NCBI GenBank assembly: GCA_011033025.1
Contig: WFMF01000019.1
Coordinates: 496,001 to 560,000 of the forward strand
From: Beroe forskalii
Taxonomy: Eukaryota; Ctenophora; Nuda; Beroida; Beroidae
Length of the DNA stretch: 64,000 bases
Reading direction: 5' to 3'
This document shows positions 55,478 to 64,000 of this stretch, in pieces; position 1 is the first letter of the stretch, and each line of letters begins with the position of its first letter. Position numbers and translations under genes: made by a program. The notes under the pieces were generated by a model. The model did no database searches. It was not told where the DNA came from and saw only the letters and a list, made by a program, of their open reading frames with translations.

Positions 55478-56268
55478 GATCAGCTCGATGGGGCACTGCG
55501 CTGTCCTCCTGAACTCCACCATCTTCTTCCTGGGAGGCCTGGACGACACAGGGGTTATCATCCTCGACATTCAGACCTACGACATCGCTACAGACACGTG
55601 GAGCGTCATCAGTCACAGGACCATGACCCGGTCCTTCTACAACGCAAACAGCAAACGTCACGGGTAAGGGGAGGGGCTTAGGGGAAGAGTAAGGGGAGGG
55701 GCTAAGGAGAGGGGGTAAGTGGGGGGGGATAAGGGGAGGGGCTTAGGGGAAGGGTAAGTGGAGGGATAAGGGAGGGGCTAAGGGGAGGGGTATAAGGGGA
55801 GGGGATAAGGGGAAGGGGTAGGTGGAGGGGATAAGGGGAGGGGCTAAGGGAGAGGATAAGGGGAGGGGGATAAGGGGGAGGGGGATAAGGGGAGGGGCTA
55901 TGGGGAGGGGTAAAGGGAGGGGCTAAGGGGGAGGGGCTGGGGGAGGTATAAGGGAGGGATAAGGGAGGGATAAGAGGAGGGGCTAAGGGGAGGGGCTAAG
56001 GGGAGGGCTAAGGGGAGGGGATAATGGGAGGGTTACTGATCTAACATTGATCACCATGTTGTAAACACTATGTTTACATAAAGGGAATCAATGTCAAATA
56101 TTATATTACTGAGGAAAGCCTTTTGGTTTCGTCACGTGAATCGTCCGCTCTCTCCTGACACCATGAAACTCCTTCCTGACCCCTCACTCAGGTTCGAAGA
56201 TGGGAGGATTTTCCATGGCAGATATGGGGCCACCTGCGTGCACAACCCAGTTACAGACAGGATTACAG
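55478..56268 (+). CDS. Kelch-repeat protein, two internal exons (55478-55663, 56192-56268)
   Basis: Exon 55478-55663 is preceded by CTCCCTCAG and followed by GTAAGG. It reads a Kelch blade, with MGHCAVLLNSTIFFLGG (double Gly after a hydrophobic strand) and the YDIATDTWSVI strand. Exon 56192-56268 is preceded by CACTCAG and followed by GTACTT, and reads FEDGRIFHGRYGATCVHNP, the start of the next blade. The splice phase (2 bases, then 1) is consistent. Kelch blades form beta-propellers used in protein binding, in secreted, cytoskeletal or ubiquitin-ligase proteins. The other exons are not identified. The intron is largely filled by a G-rich minisatellite, and a Polinton-type terminus ends 260 bp upstream. 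Confidence 0.75.
55666..56036 (+). repeat. G-rich minisatellite in the Kelch intron
   Basis: Irregular GGGGAGGGGCTAA and GGGGATAA units of about 13-25 bp over 370 bp. Nearly every unit has runs of four G, so the sense strand and intron RNA could form G-quadruplexes. It starts within a few bases of the splice donor. Confidence 0.88.
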
Positions 56269-57054
56269 GTACTTTAATCTGCAAACCACAGTACAGAAGT
56301 GCTGTGGTTTGATCCATCCATATCCATGTGTTAAAATTACCGTGCTGTAGATTTAGTTTTATAACTTTAGAATTACTTCATTAACGAGCTAACATCCGCG
56401 GCAGTTGAATTAGGAGTCAAGTGTAGAATTAGAAGTAATTTGAGTTTTTATTTGGTTAACGTTTTTTGTGACCTCAGGGACCCAGATCCAGGTGGAATTA
56501 GCTTAATTCTTTAATTTCAGCCTATTTTGTGCAAAGATCCACACTGGATCCTGGTGTTCTGACTCTCTGCCCTTTCAGACTGTAGATGTTTCTTTCTAGC
56601 TAATGTTATGTGCGAGAACCAACTGCGGATCTGTAGTGTCGAAAGGGCCATTGTTTTTAGAATCAGGCATCTTTTCCTTTTTAAGTATAATCTATTGTAG
56701 AAGGTTACACTTTCTTAGAATATGAATACACGAAGTGAGAGGAGATCTGATTCAAGCTTCAAGGGAGAGCTACTATCTTACTACTTAGGATTCCTACTCT
56801 ATTACTCTGCTAATTCAAAGGATTTGCCGGCTGAAATTATAATGTCAATGAGAAGAGTGATTTGACTTGTTGTCAGACCTGAAGATTTTATTGATCGACG
56901 AAATGGTCAGCATTCAGTTGATTAGAACAAGGTCTTGTTTATCTTGCAAGAGTATAATAGAGTTAATTAGAATAGAATAAACCAATCAATCTTTTCATTG
57001 CACTGTCACACTGTCAGGTAACTAGGCAGTGAGTAGTTGAGTACCTAATTTCCT
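56269..57054. other. no gene recognised
   Basis: AT-rich DNA, possibly intron of the Kelch gene. No further exon with convincing splice sites and Kelch similarity is found. Confidence 0.4.
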
Positions 57055-57166
57055 TTTATCTCGAAGGTTTACTTCTATTCCAACAGCTGTACAGCCAATG
57101 ACAGGATTCGAACTCAGTATCTTTCGATCCTGTGCTCAATTCGATACCACTACACCACTGACCCAC
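57055..57166 (-). mobile_element. tRNA-derived SINE
   Basis: On the minus strand a tRNA-like head has box A GTGTAGTGGTA and box B GAGTTCGAATCC. The tail TGTCATTGGCTGTACAGCTG ... GGAATAGAAGTAAACCTTCG is the same as that of the SINE at 62868-63178. Confidence 0.75.
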
Positions 57167-57349
57167 TAATAACTGGTAGCATGAATATCTACAAGCCACA
57201 GTACCGAAGTACAGAGGTTCTTTTTTTAATAACACACGATCCATGAGTTAGTTAATTGTATTATCACCCGACCCTACTTGGCTAGGTCCAGATGAGTAGA
57301 TGTTTTTGACTTCTGTCTTATACCCCGCCTAGCTCTTCCTTTAGCCATA

Positions 57350-57410
57350 CAGCAGTATTCCTTTCTACTTGGGTCATACAGCAGTATTCCTTTCTACTTG
57401 GGTCTGACAA
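57350..57410 (+). repeat. direct 31-bp duplication
   Basis: CATACAGCAGTATTCCTTTC plus the following TACTTGGGT occurs twice in tandem. Nothing else is recognised between 57167 and 57680. Confidence 0.75.
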
Positions 57411-57684
57411 CCCTTGTCAGGCTTGAACGCCTATATAGATTTTTCGAGTGCTCCTTTATCAAATTAAAGCCTTATCAATTTTTTCACTCATGGGATTTTT
57501 CTATAGCCATTCGACTCTTTTTCAGCACGGTGATTCTGTTTCTACTTGGGTTTTAATTGCTCCTTTATAAAATAATTGTGCGTGTCACTATACCTACAGT
57601 ACTTTTAAAGGGCTGACATATCGATAATTATTACACCCAAATTATAACCACCGGAGGATAATAGTAAATTAATTATCAAATGGA

Positions 57685-57876
57685 CTGGGTGTTTCAAGAC
57701 TTGTGTCCAAGTTTTGATGGCTCTCAAAATATAAGAATTATAAGTATTTGAAATTATATGTATCTGGAAATGTAAACCCTTATTATTTGCCAATAAAGAC
57801 AAAACATTTGATGTTTATTTTATTTTTTAGATTTGAGAGCCATTTAAAACACGGGCACGAATCTTGAAACACCCCG
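57685..57876. mobile_element. about 190-bp MITE with mariner-like termini
   Basis: The left end CTGGGTGTTTCAAGACTTGT and the right end, complement of CGGGGTGTTTCAAGATTCGT, are inverted over about 45 bp including TGGCTCTCAAA. The right flank is TA, but the left flank is altered, so the TA duplication is not proven. GGGGTGTTTCAAG ends are typical of small mariner-related elements (inference). Confidence 0.65.
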
Positions 57877-58071
57877 TAATGATCAGGGAATTGCGTTGTA
57901 AGGGAAAGAGTTTTTACCCTCTACCATTTGAGTAAATACTTCTCTGTTGAGGAGCCACTGAATGAGCGACCTTTACAGTTTACGGAGGGTTGAACACTAC
58001 CAAAATAACAGACGAGAATTCACTGTACTGGATTCAAAACGAGGAAGAGACGATAAGAGAATCTACCTTTG

Positions 58072-58835
58072 TGGAGTACGACCCTTATCTCAACCACTGG
58101 TTAGTTTGTGCGACCCTTATCTCTACCACTGGTTAGTTTGTGCGACCCTTTCTCAACCACTGGTTAGTTTGTGCGACCCTTATCTCAACCACTGGTTAGT
58201 TTGTGCGATCCTTATCTCAACCACTGGTTAGTTTGTGCGACCCTTATCTCAACCACTGGTTAGTTTGTGCGACCCTTATCTCAACCATTGGTTAGTTTGT
58301 GCGACCCTTATCTCAACCACTGGTTAGTTTGTGCGACCCTTTCTCAACCACTGGTTAGTTTGTGCGACCCTTATCTCAACCACTGGTTAGTTTGTGCGAC
58401 CCTTATCTCAACCACTGGTTAGTTTGTGCGACCCTTATCTCAACCACTGGTTAGTTGGTACAACCCTTATCTCAACCACTGGTTAGTTTGTGCGACCCTT
58501 ATCTCAACCACTGGTTAGTTTGTGCGACCCTTATCTCAACCACTGGTTAGTTTGTGCGACCCTTATCTCAACCACTGGTTAGTTTATTGCGACCCTTATC
58601 TCAACCACTGGTTAGTTTTGTGCGATCCTTATCTCAACCACTGGTTAGTTTGTGCGACCCTTATCTCAACCACTGGTTAGTTTGTGCGACCCTTATCTCA
58701 ACCACTGGTTAGTTTGTGGGACCCTTATCTCAACCATTCGTTAGTTTGTGCGACCCTTATCTCAACCATTCGTTAGTTTGTGCGACCCTTATCTCAACCA
58801 CTGGTTAGTTTGCGCGACCCTTATTTCACTTTTAA
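58072..58835 (+). repeat. 32-bp minisatellite (about 24 copies)
   Basis: The unit TGCGACCCTTATCTCAACCA followed by CTGGTTAGTTTG repeats with a 32-bp period and few variants. Some units lack TTA. There are no unique spacers between units, so it is not a CRISPR-like array. Confidence 0.93.
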
Positions 58836-59192
58836 GATTCACGCAATTAATTATGGCAAATTTGAATGCCTCTTCCAAATTTCTTGAACACTAGCTAGTC
58901 TCGAGTCTCTCAAGCCTTAGTTTGAGCGAATTGCAAATAGCAAAGTCACTGTAATAGAGGCATTTAATACACAACAAGAACTGTTGTATGTTTTGATAAT
59001 GTATGTTTTGATAATGGCCCCGGCTGTAAAGTGGACATGTATTCATGGTTTGATGCATGATAGCATTGCGATGTCACGCCTCATACTGGCACTTTATCAT
59101 CCCTTCACGATAACGATGAAAGAGGAAGAAATAACATGTGTACCTGAAGATGATTCACTGTTGGATTCATTGGAAAATACTCTACCTTGTAG

Positions 59193-59377
59193 ACAGTTTA
59201 TGGGGTGTAAGACTTCTCTCTCACCTGGAAATCCAGGGTATTCGCTGTCATCCTGACCCCAATACTGTGAAGGACCACCACGAATATCTGGAATCTGCCG
59301 AACAGTCTCAGGGCGGAGTTAATCTCCTCGATATCGTACTGCTTCATGCCGTGTCAGCTGCCAATGCACTGAAGTGA
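59193..59377 (+). CDS. possible 3'-terminal exon, product unknown
   Basis: After a CTACCTTGTAG acceptor-like site an open frame runs to a TGA at 59375-59377. It includes LESAEQSQGGVNLLDIVLLH and ends SAANALK. Codon use and composition look protein-like, but no domain is recognised. It could be the last exon of the Kelch gene, of another gene, or a chance frame. Confidence 0.3.
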
Positions 59378-59565
59378 TGCGATAGGGCTCGTATAGTGAT
59401 GCTTTAGTGATGCAATAGGGTTGCTATAGTGATGCTGTAGGGTTGCTTTAGTGATGCAATAGGGTTGCTATAGTGATGCTGTAGGGTTGCTATTGTGATG
59501 CTATAATTGTGCTGTATGGTTGCTATAGTTATGCTGTATGGTTGCTATAGTTGCTGTAGGCTTGC
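59378..59565 (+). repeat. GTGATGC/TAGGGTTGCTATA minisatellite
   Basis: Units of about 14-27 bp (TAGTGATGCTGTAGGGTTGC) repeat from just after the possible exon to about 59560. Confidence 0.85.
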
Positions 59566-59865
59566 GCGAGTACTGTTTCCTTCTCCGGAATGAATTGGGA
59601 ATTAAACGATGGAAACGAAACAACCGAAACAACTCACAAATGAGTCTGATATGCGATTTCGAAAATCAGCAATTTTCGGTGTCCACGTATGTGGTCTTTC
59701 GGCGTTACTGTGGGTTCAATTAACTCGTATTTATTCAGTCATATCCACTGCTTTGATCTGTTGATGATCACGTATACAGGTCCTAACTTTTGCCGCATAG
59801 AATTGATCAAATCCATTTCTACCATTTGAATCTTAAAATGATAATAATTCAAATGATATTATTTA

Positions 59866-62062
59866 TGTACTTTAGAGGCGTAAGACGAACACGCAGACAA
59901 TATAGAGCCCTGCGCGAGCAGGGCTCTATATGATATTTAAATGTCGACAGCGAAGCTGGAGACATTTAAATGATTTAGAGTGCGAGGCGAAGCGAAGCTG
60001 AGCGAGTGCTCTAAATCATATTTCTGCGGTGAGTTTGAGCCTCTAAAGTACTATAGTAGTCGAACGGTGTACACAAGACACACCCTGTACACAACAAGCA
60101 CACATTACCTTATATGTTCTTTAGAGGCGTAAGACGAACACGCAGACAATATAGAGCCCTGCGAGAGCAGGGCTCTATATAATATTTAAATGTCGACAGC
60201 GCAGCTGGAGGCATTTAAATAATTTAGAAGTGCGAGGCGAAGCGAAGCTGAGCCGAGTGCTCTAAATCATATTCTGCAGTGAGTTTGAGCCTCTAAATAC
60301 TATAGTAGTCGAACGGTGTATACAAGACACCCTGTACACAACAAGCACACATTACCTTATATGGTATAAGCAAAATGCTTGTTTACACATAACAAAAAAG
60401 CGCATAACTCAGCCGTTTTTTGAGCAATTTTGATCAAATTTTCAGGATATTACGGGCAACATATGACCAATATAATCCTAGAGTAGCTAAAATTTTTGAC
60501 CTTCACAAATTGAGATATTTTAAATAAACCGGTTTTATGTTTTAAAGTTATCGCTTAATAACTGGCTTTTTGGTCATAACTCCGCTTCTGGAGCTCAAAA
60601 ATGAATCTAAACTTCACTGAGATGTTGCTTTTATGAAGCTCTAAATATCCTGAAAGTTTCATCGGGTTTGCTCAAAAAACCTCGGAGATATGCACATTTT
60701 TGTAACGCAAAAGCAAAGGTCGCGTAGATGTGTATTTAAATTGGTGTCATAACAAACACATGATATAAAGCGCGTGTGGTAACACGACTCTACGCAGATA
60801 GTACTACCCTTTAAATCGGTCTAAACCTGTCGTGAGACTACTATATGTACTTTAGAGGCGTAAGACGAACACGCAGACAATATAGAGCCCTGCGACAGCA
60901 GGGCTCTATATAATATTTAAATGTCGACAGCGAAGCTGGAGACATTTAAATGATTTAGAGTGCGAGGCGAAGCGAAGCTGAGCCGAGTGCTCTAAATCAT
61001 ATTTCTGCGGTGAGTTTGAGCCTCTAAAGTACTATAGTAGTCGAACGGTGTACACAAGACACACCCTTTACACAACAAGCACACATTACCTTATATGGTA
61101 ATAATAAAAAATGCTTGTTTACACAAAACAAAAAGCGCATAACTCAGCCGTTTGTTGAGCAATTTTGATCAAATTTTCAGGATATTACGGGCAAGATATG
61201 ACCAATATAATCCTGAGTAGCTAACATTTTTGACCTCCAGAAATTGAGATATGACAAATAAGCTGGTGTTTTGTTTTAAAGTTACCGCTTAATAAGTGGC
61301 TTTTCGGTCACTCCGCTTCTGGAGCTCAAAAATGAATCTAAACTTCACTGAGATGTTGCTTATATCTAGCTCTAAATATCCTGAAAGTTTCATCAAGTTT
61401 GCTCAAAAAACCTCGGAGATATGCACGTTTTTGTAACGCAAATACAAAGGTCGCATAGATTTACATTTAAAGTTGTAAGTCATAACAGACAGATGATATA
61501 AAACGCGTGTAGAACACGACTCTACGCATATAGTACTACCCTTTAAATCGGTCAAAACTTGTCGTGAGACTACTATATGGTAATAATAAAAAATGCTTGT
61601 TTGCACAAAACAAAAAGCGCATAACTCAGCCGTTTTTTGAGCAATTTTGATCAAATTTTCAGGATATTACGAGCAAGATATGACCAATATAATCCTGGAG
61701 TAGCTAACATTTTTGACGTCTAGAAATTGAGATATGACAAATAAACTGGTGTTTTGTTTTAAAGTTACCGCTTAATAAGTGGCTTTTCGGTCATAACTCC
61801 GCTTCTGGGGCTCAAAAATGAATCTAAACTTCACTGAGATGTTGCTTATATCTAGCTCTAAATATCCTGAAAGTTTCATCAAGTTTGCTCAAAAAACCTC
61901 GGAGATATGCACATTTTTGTAACGCAAATACAAAGGTCGCATAGATTTACATTTAAAGTTGTAAGTCATAACAGACACATGATATAAAACGCGTGTAGAA
62001 CACGACTCTACGCATATAGTACTACCCTTTAAATCGGTCAAAACTTGTCGTGAGACTACTAT
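59866..62062 (+). repeat. composite tandem array of two unit types
   Basis: Type 1 units (59866-60058, 60117-60303, 60846-61034) start GTACTTTAGAGGC or TTTAGAGGC and end with the complement. They contain three internal hairpins (AGAGCCCTGC/GCAGGGCTCT, CATTTAAATGTC, GATTTAGAGTGC). Type 2 units (about 60362-60840, 61095-61570, 61575-62062) contain AAAGCGCATAACTCAGCCG, CTCGGAGATATGCAC and CTTTAAATCGGTC. The order is 1-1-2-1-2-2. Type 1 looks like a palindromic MITE that was amplified together with its flank. No coding capacity is seen. Confidence 0.82.
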
Positions 62063-62429
62063 AGAGGCATATTGGGGCAGTCATAAATTTAGAAATTATC
62101 TCGCTACAAATAACTTGGTAAGAATTCTAATACAAAGCTCACTCGGCACCACTTTGCGGCCCCATGTTCACAAATCGCCCGCATATTGCAACATAATCTT
62201 AAATCTTACTATCCTATCTCCGTGGATATTTTATTTTCCAGTTAATCGATAGAAATAAAAAAACTAATTTATTTCCTTTTGAGTTTTGAATGTATCAATG
62301 CATTCAATAGACGGGGTGTCATGTAAAGCTCCAGGAAAATAAAGCTCCCACACACGAGGTCAAAGCAGGAATAGTTTACAAACTGTCTAATATCTGCACT
62401 CGATACATCATTCTGATATGTGGAAAATT

Positions 62430-62725
62430 CTTCATTGTAAGACGAGCAACGATCTCAAAGTTGAATTTGTCACTCGTCCCCGCCAGTAACATCTTTAAAT
62501 CGGTTGCAGCAAGAACTCATCAGCCTTTCACCGAACCGCATATGAGAATTCCTTCTCTCTGTCACGGGTCCTAAGTTGTGGAATTCCATCCCATATCACC
62601 TCAACAGCATTCAAGATATGGACCTCTTCAAAATGCGATTAACTGAGTTCCTGATGTGTTCCCGATACCCCGCCAGTTCGAGGCTACACCCCTGCAAACT
62701 CGAACTCTCTCCTCTGCTGGCGTAA
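62430..62725 (+). pseudogene. LINE reverse transcriptase C-terminal remnant (CR1/L2-like)
   Basis: Plus-strand reading gives ISKLNLSLVPASNIFK and then, in another frame, VTGPKLWNSIPYHLNSIQDM followed by FKMRLTEFL. The pattern of a basic hydrophobic stretch, then P-x-LWNSIP, then an F-K-x-x-L helix is the usual C-terminus of CR1/Rex-type LINE reverse transcriptases. One frame break and loss of the rest show it is dead. Confidence 0.55.
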
Positions 62726-62867
62726 AGACAAAGAGGCATCTGCCTTGTGGAGTGGTCACACCAGACGGCTTTATTGAAGATCAACTGACTTGGACATAGG
62801 TGACATAGGTGTAGGTACCGTGGTGTCAGCCGCATGACTCATGACCAGATTCACTGTTATTTGGTCA

Positions 62868-63178
62868 CCCATGGCCAGGTAGCGCAGTGGTTAGGGCGTC
62901 TGACTTTCAATCGCGAGGTTGGTGGTTCGATTCCCGGCCTTGCCTACCGTGCTAAGGGTGAGAACTCTCACCTAAGCAGCCACACAGTTCCTCAGCCGAG
63001 CGTACAAGAAACTGTGCAGGAGGGTTAAATGAGCTGCCCATTGCAGCGAAGTCTCCGGGCGACAGTATGGATTACACTTCCTTAACCGTCACTGGCTTGA
63101 TTACTTGAATCCTTCGATTCCTGTCATTGGCTGTTACAGCTGTTGGAATAGAAGTAAAACCTTCGAAATAAAAAAAAA
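62868..63178 (+). mobile_element. tRNA-derived SINE (tRNA-Glu-like head)
   Basis: The head has box A TAGCGCAGTGG and box B GGTTCGATTCC with the loop CTTTCAA (Glu-type anticodon TTC). The anticodon stem no longer pairs. A body of about 150 bp is followed by a second box-B-like GATTCC joined to the tail TGTCATTGGCTGTTACAGCT that is shared with the SINE at 57055-57166. It ends in an A run (63170-63179). Confidence 0.78.
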
Positions 63179-64000
63179 AGATACTAAGATACCTCAATGG
63201 CGATTTCTAACTTATTGAATCGGTTTCTCGGCCATCCAAAAAACAAGTCTTGATAGAAGCCGTCGATAAAAAAACACGTAAATACGAAATGTTTATGATC
63301 TATCAACTCATAAATTTTATTCACTCTCTTTTTTATTCTTTTATTGAAAACTTTCAAATAGATATCAAAATAAGGTATACATCGATTTAAATATTGTATC
63401 ACAATATCCCCCCTCTTCCCCCCAGGGCAATCACAAAGCAAATAACTCCTCCCCTTTTTGTATTTCCTTGGGCTGGGGGGAGTTCTGATATTTTAAAAAC
63501 CCAAATGGGCCTGGGGGAAAATTTCCCCAATAATTATTAGCGTCATGACCATTTGCCATGCTCTTAGTGTATTAGCCAATGTGAGGAGTGCAATATTACT
63601 TATTATTGCACGCCTACAAGTACCCTCAAAATTGGCTAATCTAAGTTATTTTAATTCATTTCTATATGATATTTACCCCTATTTCTTTTATGGATTGTTT
63701 CAAAATGTTATTGATAAATGGACACCTGTGTTCAAAGGTGTGTTATTCATGTAAACCAATGGATTGAATATTATTAAGAATATTATTAAGATCCATTCAT
63801 TTCACTACAGAGTTTTACTGTTTCATTGTATTGCCTGTGATAAAGATGGGGGATCCTTTAATTGATTTGTTATGGTTCATTTTTTTTGAATAATTAATTA
63901 ATATTACATAGGCTGAGAAAGTGTCCATGACAAGTGGTGTATTATACAATCAATAAATTAAATATACCAATCAATAAATGTATTTGATGTTGGGGAATCC
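63179..64000. other. no gene recognised
   Basis: AT-rich DNA with open frames up to 85 codons (minus, 63184-63441) that show no domain. G/C-run patches occur near 63405-63480. Confidence 0.4.

Noticed and set aside
55416-55661. Minus-strand ORF of 81 codons
   Set aside because: It is a shadow of the plus-strand Kelch exon, which has proper splice sites and blade motifs.
58072-58835. CRISPR-like regular repeats
   Set aside because: The 32-bp units are directly tandem without unique spacers and the host is eukaryotic. It is a minisatellite.
62868-62950. Functional tRNA-Glu gene
   Set aside because: Boxes A and B are good but the anticodon stem does not pair, and the sequence continues into a SINE body and A-tail.

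Overview
This is a transposon-dominated stretch of an animal nuclear genome, most likely a marine or freshwater invertebrate. The basis is spliced genes with GT-AG introns, a type II membrane alpha-1,6-fucosyltransferase-like gene, Kelch-repeat exons, tRNA-derived SINEs, Helitrons, a Ty3/Gypsy element, RNase H-bearing LINEs, a PHD-finger retroelement-type ORF and Polinton-type DNA polymerase genes. I cannot name the species. No bacterial operon, rRNA, CRISPR array or functional tRNA gene is visible.

Layout. 1-9.6 kb: a 455-bp non-autonomous Helitron, a 171/172-bp satellite that grew from the arms of a terminal-inverted-repeat (TIR) element, and a 3.8-kb element with about 0.6-kb TIRs around a 46-bp minisatellite. 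9637-21110: a complete minus-strand Ty3/Gypsy retrotransposon with 591/595-bp LTRs, GCTG target duplications, intact gag, frame-broken pol, an extra serine/acid-rich ORF, a 1,980-bp foldback insertion with a perfect 8-bp duplication, and two Helitrons, one splitting RNase H exactly between A and T. 21241-26345: a second Helitron family; one copy carries a 2.5-kb TIR element and the other is its empty site. 26.8-30.2 kb: another long-TIR element holding a LINE remnant. 30.5-31.2 kb: LINE fragments.

31591-38458: a 6.9-kb Polinton-like element with about 570-bp TIRs, holding the first 10 exons of a family B DNA polymerase gene and a later LINE insertion with a 9-bp target duplication. Its end lies directly against the stop codon of a fucosyltransferase-like gene (38459-39529). 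39.5-46.4 kb: repeats, hairpins and a PHD-finger ORF of retroelement type. 46514-52439: a complete 17-exon DNA polymerase B gene whose inferred splice junctions are all GT-AG and in phase (1,280 codons). Beside it are two inverted copies of a small unknown gene and another Polinton-type terminus ending at 55215. 55.2-64 kb: two Kelch exons, several minisatellites, SINEs and a three-fold composite tandem array.

How the parts relate: nearly everything is nested mobile DNA, and target duplications, empty sites and repeated termini allow the order of many insertions to be read. The most unusual item is the polymerase gene. Two copies 15 kb apart have the same ten 5' exon lengths and splice sites but diverged introns, so an intron-rich replication gene appears to have spread as part of a DNA element. 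The clearest host genes are the fucosyltransferase-like gene and the Kelch exons, both bordered by Polinton-type termini.
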